A DNA stretch of 28,531 bases, from NCBI GenBank assembly GCA_004431415.1, contig QPMI01000253.1:1-28531 (forward strand), written 5' to 3'. Both the position numbers and the translations under genes were made by a program. Below the pieces are notes generated by a model. The model was given only the letters and a program-made list of their open reading frames with translations, was not told the origin of the DNA and searched no databases. The stretch comes from Cyanophora paradoxa. Taxonomy: Eukaryota > Glaucocystophyceae > Cyanophorales > Cyanophoraceae. This document shows positions 21,692 through 28,531 of this stretch, piece after piece (the first letter of the stretch is position 1; each line of letters opens with the position of its first letter).

Positions 21692-21942
21692 TGTCGGATG
21701 AGAGGATTCCCACCCGTGCAGCGTCCGTGCGGTCACGCACGGGCTGTGGCTGTAGCTGGGAGCACAAGTGGTCTATTCACCAGTGTACCCGTCCAGGATC
21801 GCGTACCCCCAAACGGAGTCGCGCCCGCGCTAAGTCAGAATACAGAGAGTGCTAGAGCTAGCTGCTCGATAGCACTAGACTAGGGCTAGCGCTACGCATA
21901 GACTACGGCTAGCCTAATCCGAGGGAATCGCGGCACGCGACA
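21692..21942 (-). repeat. 5' LTR (251 bp)
   Basis: This is the promoter-bearing LTR at the 5' end of the minus-strand element. It is bounded by TG and CA and matches 3703-3952 in full apart from homopolymer lengths. No clear TATA box is seen. Six CTAG tetranucleotides cluster at about 21850-21915. Confidence 0.95.
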
Positions 21943-21947
21943 GAGTT
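21943..21947. repeat. Target-site duplication, right copy (GAGTT)
   Basis: This is identical to 3698-3702 and directly abuts the CA end of the LTR, which confirms the insertion boundaries. Confidence 0.9.
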
Positions 21948-22287
21948 CTAGGGTACGGTAGTAACGGCCTAACGCCCGAGTTTTTGTCTCTTGAATCGGT
22001 CAAGTCCTTTTTTGCGCAACGCCTTCCTTGATCATGAATGATGTACTACAGTAGATACCGGGTACCCGCCAGCGACGGGCTGGAGCCTGGCGGCCACGTA
22101 TGCGTGCATCATGGCACCACCTGCTCTGCACTGCAGCTGAGTCTGCAGTCGCCCCTGTCCGCTGCAGCTGCTGAACTCCCGCACACTGCCCCGCGCTCGT
22201 GCAGCGCGCTCGCCATCGGATCATCGCATGGTTCTGATTGCGGGCGGCAGGCAGGGCCAGCCGCAGCCGGCGGGTGGGGCGGCTGCC
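21948..22287 (-). other. 3' flank of the glucosidase II gene
   Basis: This is non-coding sequence between the TAG stop at 22288-22290 and the insertion site. It presumably holds the 3' UTR and polyadenylation region. No AATAAA is visible. On the minus strand there is a CAAAAAAGGA run near 22010 and a CAAAAACTC run near 21982. Repeated GCTGCAG motifs occur around 22130-22170. Confidence 0.5.
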
Positions 22288-25200
22288 CTACTGGATGGAG
22301 AGGGTCCAGTCGGCGTCGACGGGGGCGGCCGGCTGCCGCAGCGTCAGCCGCCGCGCCGCCGCGTCGTACTCGAACTCGACAGGGTGCGGGGCCCCGCCGG
22401 CGACTGCGATGGAGGCGGCGCGGGGCGCGGCCGGCCAGCCCAGCACCACCACCCGCTCCACTACCGTCCCCGGCGCGAACGTCTCCTGCGCGGCGCGGCC
22501 CGCTCAGGCACGCCGTCGCCGGCGAGGGCGGGGGCGGGGGGCGAGGGCGCGGGGCGGACGGTGCGGGCGGGAGGGGGATCCGGCGCCGGCGGCCTTCGAG
22601 GTGAGGGCCTTGTCTGCGGGGCCGGCCCGGTGAGAATGGCGCGCGTGAGCGGGAGAAGGCGCCCGGCGGGCGGCCCACCGGCGAAGGAGAAGGCGCGGTG
22701 GATGAAGCCGCCGCTGCCGCACCCCGTCAGGCCCGCCGCGCGGGGGCGGGGCGGGGCGGGGCGGAGCGGGGCGGCACCGCTGGTAGGCGTAGGAGCGGCC
22801 GTCGTCGACGTAGAGCTCGCCCTCCGCACGCCCCTGCGCCCCGCCCCGCCTCGCTCGGCCCGGCCCCGCGCGGGCGCCGCGCCGCGCCGGGCGGGGCGGG
22901 GCGGGGCGGACGGCGGAGTCGAGGGCGACGAGGAGGGTGTAGGGGTCGGCGTGGGAGGCGGCCGAGGAGCGGCGCTGGCGCTCGCGGCGCGGCACGACGG
23001 AGCCGCCGCGCTGGAAGACCGGCACCACGTCCAGCGGCGCCTGCACCGTCACCGTCTGCCCGCCCGCCACCGCCGAGCCCTTCCAGTAGTCGTACCACGG
23101 CTGCAAGGGGCGTAAGGGCGGCGGCAGCGCGGGGGGGGGCGTGGAGGCGGACCTGGTCGCCGGGAAGGTAGACGGAGACAGAGGTCTGGCCCTCCTTCAC
23201 GGCCGGCTTGACGAGGATGTCCCGTCCCACCAGCCACTGGTCGTCCATCGCGAACGTCGCCGCGTCCGCCGGGTACTCCGCCCACAGCGGCCTGCCACGG
23301 CGCTCGGCGCGGCGCGCGGGCGGGGCGAGCGAGGGGAGCGGGGTGCTCCGCACCGCATCGGGGGCATGCCGGTGACGTGGGCGGCGCGGAAGAGGGTGTA
23401 CCAGTAGGGGAGGAGGGCGTAGCGGGCCTGGATCGCCGCCCGGATGTGCGACGTGTACGGCTCGCCGAACAGCCACGGCTCCCGCCGCTTCGTGTCTGGC
23501 GACAGCTCAGCCGGGGCCGGCGGAGCGGGGCGGGGCGGGGCACCGATGTGGGCGTGGCCGCGGAAGAAGGGCGTGAAGGCGCCTGCCTGGTACCAGCGGA
23601 CCATCAGCTCCGGGCCCGGGTTGTAGAAGAACCCGCCCACGTCCGCTGCGCGCGCGCGCGAGAGCGAGCGAGCCGCGTCGGCCGGGGCGGCGCGGAGAGG
23701 GGCGGGGGCGGCGGGGCAGCGAAGGCGGGGCGGACCGCCGGAGAAGACGATGCCGGAGAGGGAGAGGGCGAGGAGCATCGGGCTCGCCGCCTCCAAATGC
23801 TCGAACTTGGCCTGCGCCCCGAGGCTCGCGCACGCCCCGGCCCGGCCCGATGGGCCCCGGCGGGGGGCGGCGGCGGGGGGGACCTGGTTGTCGCCGGTCC
23901 AGACGGCGCCGTACTTCTGGGAGCCGGCGAAGAAGGAGCGGGAGAGGACGAAGGGGCGGTCCTGCCGCCCGCTCCGCCGCAGGTGGCCCTCGAACGTCGC
24001 CGCGTTCTGCGCACCGCCACCCGCCCCCTCAGAGGAGAAGGAGGGCGGGGGCGGGGGCGGGGGCGGGGGCGGGGGCGGGGGCGGGGCGGGGGCGGCGGGC
24101 CTGAAGGAAGCCGTACATGTTGTGGACGTCGCGGTGCTCCACGCCGCCCGCGTGCACCGCGTCCTTCGCCGTCTGCAGCTCCGGCCCGTTGAACTGCGTC
24201 GGCTGCGCAAAACGAGCTCAGGGGGGGCGAGGGGGCGGGGTGCGCGGGGCGGGGCGGGCCTCGTTCATGTCGTTCCAGGTGTAGAGGGTCTTGGTGGAGC
24301 CCTTGTACTGGTCGTAGGCGTGCTTGTCCGCGTACCAGCCGCGCACCTCCGGGCTCAGAAAGTCCAGGTACGACACCGAGCCTGCCCGCCCCGCCGCGCA
24401 GCGCGTCAGAGGGGCCAGGCGCGAGCGAGCGGGGCGGGCGGGCGGGGACGGGGGCGGGAACGGGTGCGCACCGGGCCAGCACCAGCCCTCGTAGTCGGAG
24501 CCCTCGGCGGTCTTGATGTAGTAGCCCTTGGAGGTCGCCTCCGAGTGGATGTGGTACCCGCTGTCCCGCTTGATATGCGGGTCGATGATCGTCACCATCT
24601 GCCCCCGGGGCAAGTCAGGCGCCGGCCCGCGGGGCGAGTGAGGAAGCGGGGCGAGCGGGACGGGCGGGGGCGGGGCGGGCCTTGCGGCCGCGGGAGGCGA
24701 GGTCCTCCTGCATGGCGGCGGGGTTGGGGAACTTGGTGGCGTCCCACGTCATGTACCTGCCCCGGCCCCTCAGCGGGGGCCGAGCGCAGCGGGCAAGGCG
24801 GGCTGGGGAGCGGGGGCGCGCTTCTTGCCGTCGGTGTGCTCGATGTCGAGCCAGAGGACGTCGTACGGGATGTCGTTCTCGTCGAAGCCCTGCGCCACCA
24901 CCACCTCAGCCCGGGCGAGAAGGGGCGAGGGGCCGGGGCGGCGGGTTCGGGCGGACGGCGTCGACGGCCTTGACGTCCTCCTCGTTGTTGTAGTTCCAGC
25001 GGCACTGGTGGTACGCCGTCGCGAAGTACTGCGGCATCGCCGGGCGGCCGGTGACGGCCGTGTACTGGCGCTGGACGTCGCCGAAGGAGGGCCCCATCAT
25101 GAAGAAGAGGTCCATCGCCCCGCTCTCCGCCATCCAGTGCGACTCGGGGCCCGGGCCGGCCTGGCCCCGGCAGAAGAGCGCGCCCAGCAGGCACTGCACC

Positions 25201-26398
25201 GGTCAGCCGGCGCGGGGCGGGGGCGGCGGAGCAGAGGGAGGGGCGGGGACCTTCTCGGCGGGCTGCTGGAGGACGTCGACGAACATCTCGCCGGCGTTGA
25301 GCCAGAAGACGGCGCTCGTCTTCTCCGCGTCGTGCCCCAGCATCAGCGGCACCGCCCCGTACAGCCCGATGTTGTTCTCCAGCTCGTACCTGCCCCGGCG
25401 TCGGCGGCGGGGCGCGGCGGGAGGGGAGTGGGGAGCGGCCCGCACTCGAAGATGTCGAGGGTGTAGAGGCGGTACGGCTCCGTCGACTCGCTCACGCCCT
25501 CCCCGCTGCCCCGCGCCCCGTCGCCCGCGCCGGGGCCGGGGCCGGGGCGGGCGCGGCGGGGGTACCGGGTGGGCTTGAGGGCCATGGAGGTGGCGCGCTC
25601 GGGGATGCCGTACACGTGCTTCGCCCCCAGGAACGTGAAATCGGTGCCCATCGACGCGGGGCCTGCGCATCCGGCCCCACCCCGCTCGCAACCGCGCCGC
25701 GCGGCGAGGCGAGGCGGGCGCGGCGCGGCGGGCGCACCGAAGGGCTTCTTGTCGGTGTGCGAGCCGAAGGACTCGGAGCCGGCGCTCTCGAGGCCGCTGG
25801 AGCCGTCGTCGGGGGAGTTGCGCGCGCGCTCCCAGTTGAAGAGGTTCCGCGCGTTCATCACGATGGCCGGGCCCTTCGGGCCGCTCACGGTCAGCCGGAA
25901 CGGCGAGTGCTCGATCTTCACCGACGAGGTGCCGGCGGTCACGACCGTCGCGCCAGCCTGCGGCGGCGTCGGCGGCGCAGGCGGGGGAAGTACTGGAAGG
26001 CCCGAGAGAGTTCGCACCTCAGCGGTCTTGGCGTACTGGGCGACCGATGCCTTGAGGTCCTCCTCCTGCACGACGACTGGCACCTCGAACCGCGGCCGCG
26101 CCGGGTTCACTTCTCGAACGCGCAGGCGGAAAGTGGCATCGCGGTAGGGCGTGAGCTCAAACTGCAGCTTGTTCTCCGCCTGCTCGCTGTGCACAAGCAC
26201 GCCGACTACACTGCTGCCATCGCCAGCGATGCTCTCAGGCAGCACGCTCCACTTGGACGGGTCGCCCGCCTTGTTGAAGCTGCGCTGGCGCTTGCAGAAG
26301 CCGGTATCGCCGCACTTGCGAAACTTGTTGGCTTCGAACGCACTCGCAAGGGCGAGGAACGCGACCAGGGCGACCAGCACCAGCGCCCCGCGACGCAT
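22288..26398 (-). CDS. GANAB: ER alpha-glucosidase II, catalytic alpha subunit (GH31), 21 exons
   Basis: This enzyme trims the two inner glucoses from N-glycans in the ER lumen and drives the calnexin cycle. The ATG at 26398 opens a signal peptide ([15 protein letters not shown]), then the family N-terminus [16 protein letters not shown]. Core motifs are [25 protein letters not shown] (391-400), [26 protein letters not shown] with nucleophile Asp506 (codon 24269-24271), [16 protein letters not shown] with acid/base Asp582 (23890-23892), [18 protein letters not shown] and [11 protein letters not shown]. It ends DADWTLSIQ. Exon ends: 26018, 25738-25957, 25566-25662, 25446-25505, 25251-25389, 24957-25193, 24822-24889, 24681-24756, 24472-24598, 24260-24381, 24101-24202, 23884-24006, 23736-23811, 23544-23645, 23354-23495, 23153-23291, 22912-23100, 22778-22833, 22679-22713, 22594-22613, 22288-22485. 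All phases agree, giving 902 residues. The last small exon's donor and the first intron (60 bp, in frame) are the least certain. Confidence 0.95.
24042..24100. repeat. GGGGGC hexanucleotide repeat in a glucosidase intron
   Basis: Six perfect GGGGGC units followed by interrupted copies lie inside the 24007-24100 intron. The plus strand is G-rich, so the coding strand carries CCCCCG/CCCGCC. The G runs could form quadruplexes on the template strand. The intron's GC donor lies at the repeat edge (24099-24100). Confidence 0.9.
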
Positions 26399-26642
26399 CT
26401 CGGATGGCCCCCGACGGTCCGCGGCCGACTTTCGATCTACTCCGCGTCGAAAGAAAGGGCCTCTGATTGTGCGCTTCTGTGTCCTGCTCGAGATTGTGTA
26501 CCCAGTGCGACGTGCCGTGCCTGTACCCCGCTGAGACGACTGATCTCAAAACCGTGCCGCAGCGCGCGTATGACACGACACTTCACGTTCTAAGACGCTT
26601 TAGCATCTTTTGCGTCAGCAGCATCATTTGCGTCAGTACGCA
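26399..26642. promoter_or_regulatory. Divergent promoter between the glucosidase II and F-box genes
   Basis: The two start codons, at 26398 (minus) and 26643 (plus), are 244 bp apart and point away from each other, so the region probably serves both genes. It is less GC-rich than its flanks. An 18-bp tandem repeat (AGCATCTTTTGCGTCAG at 26602-26618, AGCATCATTTGCGTCAG at 26620-26636) sits just before the plus-strand ATG. Read on the other strand it gives CTGACGCAAA, which resembles a bZIP-type site. No TATA box is evident. Confidence 0.5.
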
Positions 26643-28374
26643 ATGGGCGAGCTGCTCGAGCTGCCCTCGGAGCTCCTCACGCGCGTGCTGGAGCTCCTCG
26701 GCGCGCGGGACGCGTGGAGGGCGCGCGGAACGAGCCGCGCCGTGCGCGCTGCGGTGGACGGCATCGCCTGGAACGAGCTTGAGGTCCATTACAACATCCC
26801 GGGCGACCCCGACGGTCTTTACAAGTTCGTGTGGATCATGGATTCCACGACAAGGCTCGTCGCGGGCGGGAAACTGCGGCTCGCCCCCTCCGCGACCGTC
26901 GGTCTCGTCGGGAACCTGACCGTCACCGACGACGGCCGCGAGTCCGTCCAGCTGGCCTCCTCGGCGCGCAGACTGCTGCACGCGTGGAGCGCGGCGTGCC
27001 CGGCGCCGGGCCTGCGGAAGGTGCGCGCGGGGTTGGCGCTCAGGCTGCTGGGGCACGCGGCGCGGTCGCCGGGGCCGGCGGCGATGCTCCACTCGGTGAC
27101 CGTGAGCGTGCTCGACGGGCTCTTCCCTGCGGCGGATCGGGAGGAGCGGACGACGGCCCTCTCCTCGCTCAAGCTCGACGTCGTCTTTCCCGACGCCGGG
27201 CCGCACGGCTGGGCGGTTCGTTTGCGCGCCGCCCCCGAGCTCCCCCGCCCGGGAGCAGCGGCCCGAGGCCGGGGCGGGGCAGGTGAGCGCGTCGGACGGG
27301 GCGGTGCTGCGGGCGCTGCTGGCGCCGCACGAGGCGCTGCGGTCGCTGCGGCTGCCGGGCGCGGCGGTGCTGGACCGGCGCGCCCTCGAGTTCCTCGCCG
27401 CGGCGTGCCCGCGCCTGCGCCGCCTGCGCTGCAGCCTCGCGGAGAGGCCGCCCTCGCCGGCGCCGCCCGCCTGCCCCTCAACGAGCTCCTCGTCTGCGCC
27501 TGCGAGGGCCCCACGGCGCCGGCCTCGCCGCCCTCGCCGCCGGCCCCGCCGGCCGCTCCTCCGCGAGTTCGCCCCCTGCGCGCTCTTCGGGCGCGACGCC
27601 GCCGCCGGCGCCGCGGCCGACCTGCCGGGCGCCGCGCGGCCCGACCCGCCCGTCCTCGGGCCGGCCCTGCGCGCCCTCGCCGCCCTCCCCTCCCTCGAGC
27701 ACATCCACGGCTGGCTCCACGTGCGCCGCCCCCCGCGCCCCCGCCCCCGCCCGCCCGAGCCGAGGCGAGGCGGCCTGGCAGCTGGGGCACCTGACGGGGA
27801 TCGGGGAGGGGGACTTCCGGGCGATGGCCGCCGGCTTCCCCCGCCTACGCTCCCTCGCCCTCCGCCTCTACTCCGACGACCAGGCCCGCCCCCGCCCGCG
27901 CACGCCCGCCCCCGCCGCCTTCTCCTCCAACGCCCGGCGGCAGGTCCTGTGGCTGACCGCCGCCCTCCGCGAGTGCCGCTGGCCCCTCGAGCGCCTCGAC
28001 CTCTGCCTCCGTCCGCCCCGCCCCGACGCCCCGCCTTCCTCCCCGCTGTTCGTCCGACCCGGCCGGCGGCAGACGGGGTACAGCTGGAGCGCTGGGCGCC
28101 CCCCCCGCAGTTCGGAGCGGCGGCCCTCTGCGGCCTCGCCGCCGCCGCCGCCGCCCGCTTCCCCTTCTCCTTCTCCCTCTACTCCCAGCGGCCCCTGGAG
28201 CCGCCCCTGCTCGCCGCCCTCGCCGCCCTCGCCCCGCGCCTCGTCGCCGCGCAGATCACCGCCGCGCCCCCCGCCGACGCCGCCGCCGCCGCCGGCCCCC
28301 GCGCCGCCCTCGAGGCCCTCGCCAGCGAGAGCCGCCCCGTCCGCATCCGCCTCTTCGAGCCCCCGCGCGTGTGA
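26643..28374 (+). CDS. F-box protein with leucine-rich segments
   Basis: This is a probable substrate-recognition subunit of an SCF-type ubiquitin ligase. The ATG at 26643 begins MGELLELPSELLTRVLELLG, then DAWRARGTSRAVRAAVDG, a good F-box (about residues 4-45). Leucine-rich text follows: LRSLRLPGAAVLDRRALEFL, CPRLRRLRCSLAE, FPRLRSLALRLYS, WPLERLDLCL. Inferred exons are 26643-27215, 27283-27720, 27782-27883, 27944-28010 and 28073-28374. Introns are 60-67 bp and GC-rich, three starting GT and one GC (27884-27943, 60 bp, in frame, so possibly retained). Phases agree, giving about 493 residues ending RIRLFEPPRV. Within exon 2 (about 27445-27565) the open frame turns into Pro/Arg low complexity while another frame reads LPLNELLVCACEG, so an indel or missed intron is likely there. 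The exact F-box subclass is unknown. Confidence 0.75.
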
Positions 28375-28417
28375 GAAGCGACCCGCCTCGCTCTTTCGAG
28401 ACACGCGTGCCGCGCCG

Positions 28418-28446
28418 CGGGGCGGGGCGGGGCGGGGCGGGCGGGC
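28418..28446. repeat. GGGGC tandem run
   Basis: Several consecutive GGGGC units lie between the converging 3' ends of the F-box gene and the next minus-strand gene. It resembles the G/C-rich intron sequence elsewhere in the window and has quadruplex potential. Confidence 0.85.
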
Positions 28447-28523
28447 CACGAGAAGAGTCAAAAGCCCTCCTCACTTGCCCTTGGTCAAGTTCTGGAACCA
28501 CGAGAAGAATCGGAAGCCCTCCT
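28446..28523. repeat. 26-bp imperfect direct repeat spanning a stop codon
   Basis: CCACGAGAAGARTCRRAAGC and the following CCTCCT occur at 28446-28471 and 28498-28523. They match at 23 of 26 positions, and the three differences are all transitions. On the minus strand the upstream copy is coding (EGFRFFSW) and the downstream copy lies just after the stop codon. Confidence 0.8.
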
Positions 28524-28531
28524 GAGCGCCC
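28471..28531 (-). CDS. C-terminal end of an unidentified gene (5' part outside window)
   Basis: The minus strand reads 19 open codons ending EGFRFFSWFQNLTKGK, then TGA at 28471-28473. The text is aromatic-rich and protein-like, and the stop converges on the F-box gene about 100 bp away. A CAG at about 28522-28524 could be a 3' splice site, so the last exon may start at the Glu codon. It is too short for identification. Confidence 0.4.
   Translation of the reverse strand, partial: GAQEGFRFFSWFQNLTKGK

Larger units (their letters stand above)
3703..21942 (-). mobile_element. Full-length giant Ty3/gypsy LTR retrotransposon (18.2 kb)
   Basis: The element has two near-identical LTRs of about 250 bp, each beginning TG and ending CA with a 5-bp inverted terminal repeat (TGTCG/CGACA), and a perfect 5-bp target-site duplication. 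It is transcribed on the minus strand. Domains run in the order Gag zinc knuckles (about 19.6-19.9 kb), unknown coding block (10.5-19.4 kb), aspartic protease (about 10.3 kb), reverse transcriptase (8.1-8.9 kb), RNase H (7.6-8.1 kb) and integrase (4.9-6.3 kb). RT before integrase places it with Ty3/gypsy and not copia. It is very long for LTRs this short. Coding regions are broken by many single-base shifts, but the LTRs differ only in homopolymer lengths, so much of the breakage is probably technical. It lies in the gap between two host genes, in the same orientation as both. Confidence 0.93.

Noticed and set aside
3703-21942. Copia-type or retroviral identity
   Set aside because: RT and RNase H precede integrase, which excludes copia, and no envelope gene is supported.
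22504-24210. Minus-strand frames continuing through glucosidase introns
   Set aside because: The Pro/Arg/Ala text between conserved blocks is intron; removing it restores family spacing and phase exactly.
22228-24973. Plus-strand frames of 200-400 codons over the glucosidase gene
   Set aside because: They run antisense through resolved GH31 exons and introns and read as Gly/Arg/Ala low complexity.
1-28531. CRISPR arrays, rRNA, tRNA or bacterial operons
   Set aside because: No regularly spaced repeats, no rRNA or tRNA signatures, and genes are interrupted by spliceosomal introns.

Overview
The window comes from a GC-rich nuclear genome of a unicellular eukaryote. A GC-rich alga or related protist is my best guess; the lineage is inferred, not shown. 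Supporting signs are spliceosomal introns (GT-AG, with a notable share of GC-AG), CTGAC/CTGAG branch-point-like motifs ahead of many 3' splice sites, an N-glycan-processing ER enzyme, an F-box gene and a full-length LTR retrotransposon. I see no bacterial operons, CRISPR arrays, rRNA or tRNA.

Layout. (1) Positions 1-3270, minus strand: the 5' part of a multi-exon gene for a secreted protein with a signal peptide, propeller-like exons and a Pro/Ser/Thr-rich linker. Its introns are 110-230 bp and partly AT-rich. (2) Positions 3703-21942: an 18.2-kb LTR retrotransposon on the minus strand. It has about 250-bp LTRs starting TGTCG and ending CGACA, and a perfect 5-bp target-site duplication (GAGTT). 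In transcription order it holds a leader, a Gag-like region ending in zinc knuckles (about 19.6-19.9 kb), about 9 kb of extra coding sequence of unknown function including an Arg/Ser-rich domain, then aspartic protease, reverse transcriptase (YIDD), RNase H, a low-complexity spacer and integrase (DDE). The RT-RNase H-integrase order is that of Ty3/gypsy (Metaviridae) elements. (3) Positions 22288-26398, minus strand: a complete gene for the catalytic alpha subunit of ER glucosidase II (GH31). I resolved it into 21 exons and 20 short, very GC-rich introns, giving an uninterrupted protein of 902 residues. (4) A 244-bp divergent promoter region with an 18-bp tandem repeat. (5) Positions 26643-28374, plus strand: an F-box/leucine-rich protein with similar GC-rich introns. 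(6) At the right edge, the last 19 codons of another minus-strand gene.

The retrotransposon sits in what was a roughly 0.7-kb intergenic gap between the glucosidase gene and the secreted-protein gene, in the same orientation as both. Its 3' LTR lies about 300 bp upstream of the secreted-protein gene's TATA box. The two LTRs differ only in homopolymer run lengths. That implies a very recent insertion, and it implies that many apparent frameshifts in the element (and in the left-hand gene) are base-calling errors rather than decay. The glucosidase gene, by contrast, reads without a single indel.

The most novel item is the giant Ty3/gypsy element itself, with about 9 kb of unexplained coding sequence, including an RS domain, between the Gag zinc knuckles and the protease.
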